A stretch of DNA of 64,000 nucleotides from Ideonella sp. MAG2 (lineage in GTDB: Bacteria > Pseudomonadota > Gammaproteobacteria > Burkholderiales > Burkholderiaceae_C): assembly GCA_004359425.1 (NCBI GenBank), contig PTEU01000002.1:152623-216622 (forward strand). The letters run 5' to 3'. Position 1 is the first letter of the stretch. Each line of letters opens with the position of its first letter. Below are positions 17,377-24,817 of the stretch, one piece after another. A program made the position numbers and the translations under genes. A model generated the notes under the pieces. The model had not been told where the DNA came from, made no database searches, and worked only from the letters and a program-made list of their open reading frames with translations.

Positions 17377-17670
17377 CTAGGCCTTGAGGGTCTTCACCAC
17401 ATCTTCCACGGCGTAGAGCATCTCGGCAAAGCCCATGTCCAGCGCTTCGAACTCCCGCGCGGCATAGACGCCCAAGATGATCTCGTTCAGCCGCTGGGCA
17501 TCCTGACGCCGCCCGTCCACCAGCTCTTGCAGGTATTCCAACTGGGCTTTGCAGCTTTGCAACGGCTGCGAGTGGGGATGGGTTTGCAGCAGCTCAAGGC
17601 AGCGGGTGAGGGCTTGGGGGATGGGGGAGGGATGGGTCATTTCATTTGCATCTGACGTTTTAGGGCGCAT
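17377..17670 (-). CDS. Tsi6-family immunity-like protein
   Basis: A protein of up to 97 residues (an alternative start is at 17640). Residues about 25-80, with SCKAQLEYLQELV, RLNEIILGVYAAREFE and FAEMLYAVEDVV, resemble the Tsi6 family, which neutralises the NADase toxin Tse6. No Tse6-like toxin domain is seen in this window, so it looks like an orphan immunity gene kept after its toxin was lost. It ends immediately before the 149-bp TPR relic. The assignment rests on sequence pattern only. Confidence 0.6.
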   Translation of the reverse strand: MRPKTSDANEMTHPSPIPQALTRCLELLQTHPHSQPLQSCKAQLEYLQELVDGRRQDAQRLNEIILGVYAAREFEALDMGFAEMLYAVEDVVKTLKA

Positions 17671-17730
17671 TCAATCCAAGTTTCAGAATTCAGGATGGAA
17701 TGACGCGCGAGTTGAATATCCGTCGAACAC

Positions 17731-18150
17731 TCAAGATTCGTCGTTATTTGACCCTGAATAAATCTCAGCAACCTGGCGAACGGCGATATTTGGAGAATTC
17801 AAGAACGGTGCGATAAGTTGCCTCCTGTTCTGAAAATTTGAGCGCCCCACTAAAGGAATGGCGTGTACCAAGCAGCCGCTTTGAAGCCTATCTAGCAACG
17901 AAACTATCATGAGCAAGGCGTCCTCCTGCATACCAATTCTATCAAAGGCGCTTCCAAGGAGATTAAAAATACTTTCCATCACCGCAGGATCATCCTCACT
18001 CCCCAGGATGTTCACAAGTCGATTTACCACCTCAACGATGTCAGATGCGAGCAAACTCCCTCCCTCAATCATATCTGCCAACTCGTCTACCAACAAATCT
18101 CGGTCAGTTACAGCCTTGTCGGCCACTTTATCTATAAGGTGCTTTGCCAT
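17731..18150 (-). CDS. Putative immunity protein for the type-30-like toxin
   Basis: A 139-residue alpha-helical, acidic protein starting 15 bases after the stop of the toxin gene, the usual immunity position. Repeated helical pairs (LVDELADMIEGGSL, VNRLVNILGSEDD, FNLLGSAFDRIG, LLMIVSLLDRLQ) suggest a HEAT-like solenoid. I do not recognise a named family. The surrounding DNA is clearly lower in GC than the core genes, as expected for a transferred toxin-immunity cassette. Confidence 0.6.
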   Translation of the reverse strand: MAKHLIDKVADKAVTDRDLLVDELADMIEGGSLLASDIVEVVNRLVNILGSEDDPAVMESIFNLLGSAFDRIGMQEDALLMIVSLLDRLQSGCLVHAIPLVGRSNFQNRRQLIAPFLNSPNIAVRQVAEIYSGSNNDES

Positions 18151-18165
18151 AACATCTCTTAAGCA

Positions 18166-19403
18166 TCAAGGAGAGGTGAATTTCATTAAATCGAGAAGCC
18201 AATCTTCAGGAGTCCTGATTGGTATGTGTGTGTTATTCGCAGCAGCCGGGTCATAGAAGGGGCTAGCGGAATTGTGAACATTTGGATGTCGCACATCACC
18301 ATTGATAGGGTCGTAATACCCTTTCCCAACTTGCCAACGAGCAGTCCAACCTTCCGCCGAGTTAGATCCCACGCCAGCCGAAGGGTCAGGGTCGTGCATT
18401 CTGAGGCGGTTCGTAACACCATTTCCATCAACCCATTTGTACTCCAAGCCTACTTGGCTACCGCCGACGGCTGGAGTGAGTCGCCGTACTGAGGCATTGG
18501 GGGGAATGTTCTTCACAATATCCTGGACCGATGTCCCAGAAATCTGACTCAAATCTCCCACGCCACTACCGGTACCCCGGAGGGCATTGAGATCATCGAG
18601 CGTCTTGAAGTGTTGCAAATCACCTGTTACCGCCGCAACCCTCCCATAATCCCCCGGCCTCGCAGTGAAGTATTGCACGCCACCGCCCTTGGCCGCATAG
18701 GCTTGGCCCGGGACGGTCCAAGTGTCCACGATGGGGGCGGCGGCGCTGCGCAGCACCACGTCACGCGGGGCCACATGCACATTGGCCACGCGCCCTGCGG
18801 GGTTGATGCCCAGTGCCTCTGCCGGGGTGCCCAGCTCCGCAAAGTAGTTGCCCGTGGGGCGATGCCGGCCCCCAGCTCTACAGTGCGGCTCGCGCCATAT
18901 CTGGCATCGGCACCGGCGTCTGCGGCCTCTGCCAGCACGCGGTCCCAAGCTGGGCGGGGGCTGCCCCCGCCCCAGTCTGCGTCTACCGCCTTTTGGACCA
19001 CGCTCGCGGCGGTGCTTTCTGCGCGCAGCAGCAGGTTGTCCACGGCTGCTGCACCGGCAGGAACCACCTTGACGGCACTTACAAAACCAAGAACCTCCGC
19101 AGCGGACTGCAAGACAACGGCCGCGGCGGTGGTAGCACCATCGCCAATGTGCTCGGTGCTGTAATCGCGGGCAGCTTGCAAGCCCTCTGCAATGGCACGG
19201 CCAACAGGAGCCAAGCCCGCCTTGACCTGCTGTGCACCCGGGTTGTTGCTCTCCAGGCTCATCTGTTTTTGCAGATCGGCTTGGATCTTGACGTAGCCAT
19301 CCAAGCCGTAGCCGGGCATGAACAGCGCAGGCCCTGCCATCAGCGAACTGGCCGGGCGTGCCAACAAGCCGTTAACGGTCTCGTTCACCCCCAGTTGGAC
19401 CAC
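18166..19403 (-). pseudogene. Polymorphic toxin C-terminal region, type-30-like, frameshifted
   Basis: C-terminal portion of a large polymorphic toxin. The first reading (19403 down to about 18868) ends VELGAGIAP, and the sequence resumes one frame over as TGNYFAELGTPAEALG and runs to the stop at 18166; one missing base in a C run (GCCCCACGGG) explains it. The C-terminal domain has YKWVDGNG, RLRMHDPDPS, WTARWQVGKGYYD and a final NNTHIPIRTPEDW, resembling the predicted RNase domain called polymorphic toxin type 30. An immunity-like gene follows. The break may be a sequencing error or real inactivation. Confidence 0.65.
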
Positions 19404-19417
19404 CCCATCGACGAAGG

Positions 19418-20671
19418 TCAGAGAAGTTGGTCATAGACGGCTCTGGTTTCGTAGCGGCCACTCGAGCTTGTTGCCCCAGATTTCGCATACGGATTCACAT
19501 CCGCCGACGGGTGCACAAAGCCTCGGCCACCACCCGCGCCGCCGTCCCATTGGGCGGCTGCGGCGCGCTCGGCTTGCTGGCGTTGCTGCTCGGCTTGCAT
19601 CCGCTGAAGCTCGGCCCGTGCCGCCAAGCCCTTGCTGTTGTTGGCAATGACTTGGCCACCCAGGCGGTCCAGCTTGGCCAGGGTCTCATCGCTGACGTTC
19701 AGCTCAGGGGCTTGCAGAGCTTGCCCTTCTCGAATCAGCGGGCTGCCCCATTGGTTGGCCTTGAGCTTGTTCTCTTGGATCAACAGCGCCAGTCCTGCCC
19801 TCCATTGCTCGCCGTACAGACGCTTGGCCACGTCGACCAAGCCCCTTTCACCAGCCAACACTTCGGTCTGGGTGCGCGTGCTGCTTTGCCCTGCGCCACG
19901 GGCTTTGACGAAGGCGTCAGACTGGCGGTCCATCTCGTTGAGGCCCGCTTCTTGTTCGGCCTGCCGAGCTGCACTGAGCTGGTTTTGCTGCACCCAGCCT
20001 TCGTCTTCTGCCGCCATGGCCGCCAGCGCGGCTTGCTGGGCCTGCGGGTCAAAGCCTGCCTGGCTCTGCCCAGCCTGCTGCGTGCTGTACCCCAAGGGAA
20101 TCAGTTTGCCTTGGCCATCGACTTTGAAGGCTTGGCCAGAAGCCACCAGCTTGTCGATGGCATCTTGCTGCTCGATCTCCCGCTCAAAGTTCTTGCGCCC
20201 CGCCATCTCGCCGGTGATCGCGTCGCCCAGGCTGCTGCCAAAGGACTGAGCCAGGACACCCCGCACTTGGGCGGAGTTGAGGTGGCTGCTGTTGTTGGCC
20301 ACCATGCTGCCCAGCAGGCTGCCTGCGGTCTTGCCCAGGGTCTGGCCCAAGATGGAGCCTGCTTGCTGGCCCCAGTCGATGCCGCCTGACTCGGTGCTGG
20401 CCCCCGTGCTCCATGCATTGCCCAGTGAACCGCCCAGAGCATTGCCCAGCGACTGGCCTGCATAGGAGGTGACACCAGCCGCCACCACCGCACGCCAAGA
20501 GAACTCGCCCTTGGCTGCGCCGATGACGGCGGTGGCCATGGCCGAGCGGATGGTGGCTTGCACCACAGGTGAGGCGGTGGTGTAAGCCTGGGCAACGCTG
20601 GCCAGGGCAGAGTCTGTGCCCGCCAGGGCTTCGAGGCCCGCCCCAATGCCCGCCGTCACCAAGGCACCCAT
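19418..20671 (-). CDS. Middle region of the polymorphic toxin (pre-toxin part)
   Basis: A 417-residue segment rich in Ala, Gly and Gln with glycine-rich hydrophobic stretches (ALVTAGIGAGLEALAG, SLGNALGGSLGNA), then a Gln-rich coiled region (about 345-375) and the motif VHPSADVNPYAKSG. It stops at 19418. The continuation of the toxin (LTFVDGVVQLGVNETVNG...) lies in another frame immediately after, and the upstream part precedes an in-frame TAG (20672-20674). I read it as the piece of a large secreted toxin between the delivery region and the toxin tip, not an independent gene. Confidence 0.6.
   Translation of the reverse strand: MGALVTAGIGAGLEALAGTDSALASVAQAYTTASPVVQATIRSAMATAVIGAAKGEFSWRAVVAAGVTSYAGQSLGNALGGSLGNAWSTGASTESGGIDWGQQAGSILGQTLGKTAGSLLGSMVANNSSHLNSAQVRGVLAQSFGSSLGDAITGEMAGRKNFEREIEQQDAIDKLVASGQAFKVDGQGKLIPLGYSTQQAGQSQAGFDPQAQQAALAAMAAEDEGWVQQNQLSAARQAEQEAGLNEMDRQSDAFVKARGAGQSSTRTQTEVLAGERGLVDVAKRLYGEQWRAGLALLIQENKLKANQWGSPLIREGQALQAPELNVSDETLAKLDRLGGQVIANNSKGLAARAELQRMQAEQQRQQAERAAAAQWDGGAGGGRGFVHPSADVNPYAKSGATSSSGRYETRAVYDQLL
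19484..19510 (-). repeat. 27-bp SADVNPYA-coding repeat, copy 1
   Basis: Identical over 27 bases to 26720-26746. It encodes PSADVNPYA on the minus strand at the boundary where the two toxin cassettes become different in sequence. It is a candidate crossover point for swapping toxin tips. Confidence 0.85.
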
Positions 20672-20887
20672 CTATCCGGCAAGCGCGCCATAGGTCACCA
20701 CCGCCACGATGATCATGATGATGCCCAGCACGCCGCAGCCGTCGTTTTGCGGCGGCGCGGGCAGGTAGGGCGTGGTGTCGCCTTGGCCGACAGTGACGCT
20801 GTAGCTGCTGCCCGGGCTGACCTTGTTGTTTATGGCCTGGAAGGTCCGGCCGTAGTCGCCTTGCTGGATGGAGGGGATGTTCCGCCA
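20672..20887 (-). pseudogene. 5'-truncated remnant of the LysM-type toxin carrier
   Basis: In frame with the 20671 segment but upstream of a TAG codon (20672-20674), the minus strand encodes NIPSIQQGDYGRTFQAINN, SYSVTVGQGD and LPAPPQNDGCGVLGIIMIIV. This matches, from memory, the end of LysM-containing RHS/YD-repeat carrier proteins, where a GCG motif and one membrane segment precede the toxin. The sequence stops abruptly near 20888, where mqsRA promoter DNA begins, so the large N-terminal part is missing. Confidence 0.6.
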
Positions 20888-20906
20888 AGCCGTAAATCCG
20901 CACGCC

Positions 20907-20946
20907 TTACCTGTAACCTACTTGCTACATATAACCAAGTGGGTTA
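20907..20946 (+). promoter_or_regulatory. mqsRA promoter with MqsA operator
   Basis: TTACCT (20907-20912) and TATAAC (20930-20935) are 17 bases apart, a good sigma-70 spacing. The -10 region overlaps the perfect inverted repeat TAACC-AAGTG-GGTTA (20932-20946), the same TAACC-N5-GGTTA form bound by MqsA in E. coli. A further TAACC half-site is at 20914-20918. Repressor binding here would block the promoter directly. Confidence 0.75.
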
Positions 20947-20956
20947 AATTCCATCT

Positions 20957-21253
20957 ATGGAGAAATCGAGTCCACACTGCAAGCTGGCCGTGGTCAAAGC
21001 CTTGGTGGCGGCAGGCAAGGTCCGTGCAACCCATTCGGCCAGGATGGGGGCAGCGGCCTTGGGGTTTGAGCTGGCCGATATGTTGGCGGTGGTGATGGAC
21101 CTGGGGCCTGCCGACTTCTACAAAAGCATGACCACCCACGCCGATCACACGATTTGGCAAGACGTTTACCGCCCTAGCACGCCAGCAGGCGACCTCTACA
21201 TCAAGTTGACGGTCATTGAGGACGTGCTGATCGTGTCTTTCAAGGAGCTATGA
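20957..21253 (+). CDS. mqsR: MqsR-family toxin
   Basis: Type II toxin of 98 residues; MqsR is a ribosome-independent mRNA interferase. The chain shows the family pattern LAVVKALVAAGKVR, then LGPADFYKSMTTHADH and the ending KLTVIEDVLIVSFKEL. The start ATG 20957 is only ten bases after the operator and has no clear ribosome-binding site, so translation may be weak or nearly leaderless. It overlaps the antitoxin by four bases. The gene order, toxin first, is normal for mqsRA. Confidence 0.92.
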   Translation: MEKSSPHCKLAVVKALVAAGKVRATHSARMGAAALGFELADMLAVVMDLGPADFYKSMTTHADHTIWQDVYRPSTPAGDLYIKLTVIEDVLIVSFKEL

Positions 21254-21657
21254 CCATGAAATGTCCAGTCTGCGGCGCGGCCGAACTGATCCACGACACC
21301 CGTGACCTCCCCTACACCTACAAGGGCGAAACCACGGTCATTCCTGCCGTGGTGGCGGAGTTTTGCCCTGCCTGCGATGAGTCCATTACCGACATGCAGG
21401 AGACAGCCCGTGTCATGCACGAAATGCAAGCCTTTAACAAGCAGGTCAATGCGGCCATCGTCGACCCCAGCTTCATTGTCAGCGTGCGCAAAAAGCTCAA
21501 TCTTGGTCAGCGCGAGGCGGCCGAGATTTTTGGCGGAGGCGTCAATGCGTTCTCGCGCTACGAGAACGGCAAAACCAAGCCACCGCTGGCCTTGGTCAAG
21601 TTATTCAAGCTGCTGGACCGTCACCCCGATTTGCTGCAAGAGGTGAAGGCCGCCTGA
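21250..21657 (+). CDS. mqsA: MqsA-family antitoxin (zinc finger plus HTH)
   Basis: Antitoxin and repressor of 135 residues. The N-terminal YgiT-type zinc site has CPVC and CPAC pairs; the C-terminal Xre-type helix-turn-helix (about 75-125) has LGQREAAEIFGGGVNAFSRYENGKTKPP. The N-terminus would bind MqsR and the C-terminus the palindrome upstream of mqsR. The first start overlaps mqsR (ATGA); a second ATG two codons on is possible. It is convergent with the TPR gene, nine bases away. Confidence 0.92.
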   Translation: MTMKCPVCGAAELIHDTRDLPYTYKGETTVIPAVVAEFCPACDESITDMQETARVMHEMQAFNKQVNAAIVDPSFIVSVRKKLNLGQREAAEIFGGGVNAFSRYENGKTKPPLALVKLFKLLDRHPDLLQEVKAA

Positions 21658-21665
21658 CCCTGGCC

Positions 21666-22622
21666 TCAAACGGCCAAGCCCGGCCCCTTGGCGTGAACCC
21701 GCCCCGCCGCCTCCATCATCCGCACCATCACCTGCGCGCGCTGGGGGTCTTTGGCCAGGAACTGCTGCACAAACACCTGCATGCCCTGCTGGGCAAACTC
21801 CGGGCGGCTGAAGTCCAGGCGCTGGCCGGTGCGCACTTGCATCATGGCCAGGCCTGAGTTCAGGCTGGCGGGGTCGAGCTTCAGGCCGGCTCGGGCATGC
21901 TCGCGCGCTTCGGGTAGGTGGCCTTCGGCCAGGGTCACATAGCCGCCCAGCAAGTCCAGCTCGGCCGTGGCCCGGCCTTGGCGCAGGCGCGCACCATAAA
22001 GGGCAGTGGCCTCGTCCAGGCGGTGGGTATCCAGGTAGAGCGTGCCCAGGGCATCGGCCAAGGCTTCGCTGGGGCGCTGCTGCAAGATGTGCTCGGCCCA
22101 CTGTGTGGCTTCGTCCAGGCGGCCCAGGTGGTGCAGGGCACGCACCAGGCTCAAGTCCGTGCTGGCCAAGCCCGGCTCGGGCTGGGCCGGGGGCTGGTAG
22201 AGCGGCAGCAAGGCGTCCACCACCCCTGCTCAGTCGTGCAGGTGCGAGCAGGCCTGGGCCAGGCTGCGGCGCGGCCCCACCCCTTCTAGCCCTTGGGCCA
22301 GCAGGGCGCGCAAGGCCGCCGCGCTGGCTTGGGCTTGGCCGTTGAACAGCAGGGCCACGGCCTGGCGGTAGTGGGCTGCTGTCTTTGCCGGCTCGGGGGC
22401 ATCAGGCAGCGCGCACTCGCGCTGAGCCCAGGCCAGGGCTTCGGCGGCGCGGCCTTGTTGCAGGGCCACGTCCACCAGCTCGGCCAGCAGGCTGGCTTTG
22501 TGCGGGTCAGCTTGGGCATAGCCCAGCAGGCGTTGCCAGTGGGCCTCGGCGGCAGCAGCAGGCTGGCCAGCAGCGGCAGCACCTAAGGCGGCGGGGTTGT
22601 GGGGCAGGTCAGTTGTCGCCAT
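21666..22622 (-). pseudogene. TPR gene B, interrupted by an in-frame stop
   Basis: One open frame of 319 codons is broken by TGA at 22230-22232, giving a 130-residue N-terminal piece (ATTDLPHNPAALGAA to SHLHD) and a 185-residue C-terminal piece (ALLPLYQPPAQPEPG to the end). Both carry helical TPR-style pairs such as LVRALHHLGRLDEATQWAEHIL and YLDTHRLDEATALYGARL. The second part could start at GTG 22223, but the shared frame argues for one ancestral protein. Function is unknown; it is part of the toxin island, and its first codons are repeated at 17.2 kb. Confidence 0.7.
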
Positions 22623-22716
22623 ACATCGGTCTCTGGGAAGGTCAGTGGGGCTTTTGCCCAGGAGTGGCGGTATAGGCGTTCAGGAAGACGTTGGCGGCTT
22701 CTTGCTCATCCGGGGT
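22568..22716 (-). repeat. 149-bp repeat, intact copy at the TPR A/B junction
   Basis: Same-orientation partner of 17219-17367. Here it forms the true boundary between TPR gene A (stop at 22642) and TPR gene B (start 22622), so this is the source-like copy and the other is the relic. Confidence 0.85.
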
Positions 22717-23325
22717 GGGGGCTGCTGCCGGAGCTACGGTGGGGTATACGGCGGCAGCAACGGATGCCGCTGCGCTGGCGGCGGAGGCGGGGCTTGTGCC
22801 CGCACCTACACCTGCGCTGGCCTCTGCCCCCGGGGCTGCATCCACACCCAGCAAGCGGTCCAGCAGCTTTTGCATATTGGCGTTGAGCGGTGCGTTGTCA
22901 AAGTTGGCGGCCATGCCTTGGCGCAGGCCCTGGGCGGCTTGGGCCATGTCGCCACGCTGCCAAGCCCGCAGGCCTTGGGCCAGCAGGGCCAGGTAGCCGG
23001 CTTGAGGGTGGCTGGGCGCTTGGGTGTCAAACCCCGCCCACACGGCCTCGGCCTGGGCGGCACGGCCAGAGAGCGCATGCAAAAACCCGAGCTGAAAGCG
23101 CGCAATGGGCAAGCCTGGGTTCAGCGCCAAGGCGCGTTCAAAGCAGGCTTGGCCTTGGGCTTCGTCGCCCCGCTCGACATGTTCACTGCCCAGCGCAAAC
23201 AGCACCTCGGCGGTGGCGTCGGGCTGGGTGGCGGCTTGGTGCAGCAGGGCCAGGGCCAGGGCGTCTTGGCCTTGGGTGCTGGCTTGTAGGGATTGGGCGA
23301 GGAGGTCGGTGGCTGCTGTCATCAC
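22642..23325 (-). CDS. TPR gene A, tetratricopeptide protein
   Basis: A 227-residue protein with TPR helices over about residues 10-155 (EVLFALGSEHVERGDEAQGQACFERALALNPG is a clear unit, split here only for description) and then an Ala/Pro-rich linker (SPASAASAAASVAAAV) and a short tail. No signal peptide. It overlaps the 77-residue gene upstream by four bases and lies 19 bases from TPR gene B, so the three are co-transcribed. In a toxin island it may act as a loading or assembly factor; that is inference. Confidence 0.7.
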   Translation of the reverse strand: MMTAATDLLAQSLQASTQGQDALALALLHQAATQPDATAEVLFALGSEHVERGDEAQGQACFERALALNPGLPIARFQLGFLHALSGRAAQAEAVWAGFDTQAPSHPQAGYLALLAQGLRAWQRGDMAQAAQGLRQGMAANFDNAPLNANMQKLLDRLLGVDAAPGAEASAGVGAGTSPASAASAAASVAAAVYPTVAPAAAPTPDEQEAANVFLNAYTATPGQKPH

Positions 23326-23555
23326 TCTTCTTCCTTACCTTGCAGATACGCTGCGGCATCAATCTCGTCGCCACAGAGAATCGCGTCGTTATAGAGCCTG
23401 TTGTCATGGGGCACCGGATTGGCCGACTCAACTTGGCCGTAGAACTTTTTATAAACCCGCTGGGTCAGATGCTCCCAACGGAACATCACGGACTCATAGG
23501 GATAGTCAATGTAGACATCGCGTCCAGCATTGAAGGCGTCGTGAGGATTTTTCAT
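23322..23555 (-). CDS. Small hypothetical protein of the toxin island (77 aa)
   Basis: A 77-residue soluble protein, rich in Tyr and Asp, beginning MKNPHDAFNAGRDVYIDYPY and ending in an acidic tail. No family is recognised with confidence. It sits after the immunity genes and is translationally coupled to TPR gene A (four-base overlap), so it belongs to the conserved backbone of the locus rather than to the exchangeable toxin part. Confidence 0.6.
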   Translation of the reverse strand: MKNPHDAFNAGRDVYIDYPYESVMFRWEHLTQRVYKKFYGQVESANPVPHDNRLYNDAILCGDEIDAAAYLQGKEEE

Positions 23556-23628
23556 GGTGCTTCAGTCATTCGATTAAAGGCCGCTCGAGTTCAGAGACGT
23601 GTAATCAGATCGGGTGTAGTTGCACAAA

Positions 23629-23808
23629 TCACTGAACGCTCTTCACAGTACCGACGCACACAGGCGCGAATCCGAATTCAATGCCGTGGACATCTGGGCT
23701 AATGACTTGTCTACGGTCAGTCAAAACGGATACTTCAGTATTGTTAACTTGAGGGAAACCAGATGAGGGCAGGCTTTCCTCAACAGCGCTAGCGAGGGAA
23801 TCTCTCAT
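23629..23808 (-). CDS. Short hypothetical ORF (59 aa)
   Basis: A 59-residue reading beginning MRDSLASAVEESLPSSGFP and ending VCVGTVKSVQ. It overlaps the end of the preceding immunity-like gene by about 20 bases. Amino-acid composition is protein-like and base composition matches the neighbouring cassette genes, but I see no motif or clear ribosome-binding site. It could be a fragment of a former immunity gene. Confidence 0.3.
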   Translation of the reverse strand: MRDSLASAVEESLPSSGFPQVNNTEVSVLTDRRQVISPDVHGIEFGFAPVCVGTVKSVQ

Positions 23809-24094
23809 CCGCCTGCGCAACCGCCTTTACTTGGTCAATAAACCCGATCAACCCGGCTGAATCCGAGATATCGGCACGAACATCATCAAGTAATTCAAAA
23901 AAATCCATAAACTCCTTCGAATTCAGTTCATCGGCACAAATCATGTCCATGCCAAAATCATCTAGCGACTGAAGCAGTTTCACTGAAATGGTTGAATCTT
24001 TCGCACGACGACGAAAAGCATCGGCAATTCGCTCAAAATCAATGGACCGCACATCCAGCGACCTGCCCTTAGCAACAATTACCGTTCCAGCCAT
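23789..24094 (-). CDS. Putative immunity protein (101 aa)
   Basis: A 101-residue acidic, mostly helical protein (AGTVIVAKGRSLDVRSIDF at the start, then EFMDFFELLDDVRADI). It begins one base after the stop of the interrupted gene at 24096-24440, so the two are tightly coupled. No named family is recognised. Position behind a toxin and low GC suggest an immunity gene, possibly for a toxin tip no longer present. Confidence 0.5.
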   Translation of the reverse strand: MAGTVIVAKGRSLDVRSIDFERIADAFRRRAKDSTISVKLLQSLDDFGMDMICADELNSKEFMDFFELLDDVRADISDSAGLIGFIDQVKAVAQADERFPR

Positions 24095-24095
24095 C

Positions 24096-24440
24096 TTATT
24101 GCACCAAGTAAATAACTTTCCGCTGAGAACTCACAGTCAGTGTGTCGACAAAACAAAATAGCCTCTGAGAGTTAGTTGAGTTCAAGAATATAGTGTCAAA
24201 TGACATCAGATCAACACCATCGGGCTTGGTGAGTTTAGCAGCGAAGGATTCCGAAAATTTCAGGAAGGTCTTGTCAAATTAGGTGTTGAGCTTATTGGCG
24301 GCGGCAAATGTGTCTGGCGTGAGCTTCAAGTCCATTCGAGCACCAGTAAACGGGCCAGATTCAACGATGAAGTCAGCGCTCGTGGTTGATTGATGTGTTG
24401 AATCATACTGAACCCACACCCAGGAGTCAGTCAAAAGCAT
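24096..24440 (-). pseudogene. Immunity-like gene with in-frame TAA
   Basis: A 114-codon frame starts at ATG 24440, with GGAGA four bases upstream, and reads LLTDSWVWVQYDSTHQSTT, DFIVESGPFTGARMDL and KLTPDTFAAANKLNT. A TAA (24279-24281) interrupts codon 54, and the same frame continues FDKTFLKFSESFAAKL and RKVIYLVQ to TAA at 24096. The good ribosome-binding site, coherent sequence on both sides and coupling to the next gene show a real gene inactivated by one nonsense change (CAA or AAA to TAA would do it), or a sequencing error. Confidence 0.6.
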
Positions 24441-24458
24441 GACTCTCCGTCGATCTAA

Positions 24459-24815
24459 TCAAGCATAGCGTGGCTTACGTTTTGGAGGTATTCCACCTGT
24501 CCACCGGATATTCTTTCGCTCATGAAGTAAATCATCCCATTCATCTTGCATATACCAGACAGCATCTGAATCCAAAAAAAATCGGGCCCCATCAGAAAGC
24601 GGCACTTCGTCAGCGATAGAGAACACGTCACCTCTCAAAATAAAATCGATCGGCACAACTCCCGTTATAGCCGAAAAATCATTCTCCTTTTGAATAGTGT
24701 CCATTTGCTCGCTCTTGCAAATACCATAATCTCGGACACCAGATTCAGATTGGTATAACACAAAACAGTAGCTAGCTGCTGGATCAACTTCAGAACGCTT
24801 CCAGATATTTCTCAT
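24459..24815 (-). CDS. Putative immunity protein for the RelSpo-zincin toxin
   Basis: A 118-residue soluble protein that starts two bases after the toxin stop (TAA-TC-ATG), the tightest toxin-immunity coupling in the island. It shows an alternating strand pattern (SYCFVLYQSESGVRDYGIC, IDFILRGDVFSIADEV) and an aromatic C-terminus (AVWYMQDEWDDLL). I do not recognise the family. By position it should protect against the zincin tip. Confidence 0.6.
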   Translation of the reverse strand: MRNIWKRSEVDPAASYCFVLYQSESGVRDYGICKSEQMDTIQKENDFSAITGVVPIDFILRGDVFSIADEVPLSDGARFFLDSDAVWYMQDEWDDLLHERKNIRWTGGIPPKRKPRYA

Positions 24816-24817
24816 GA

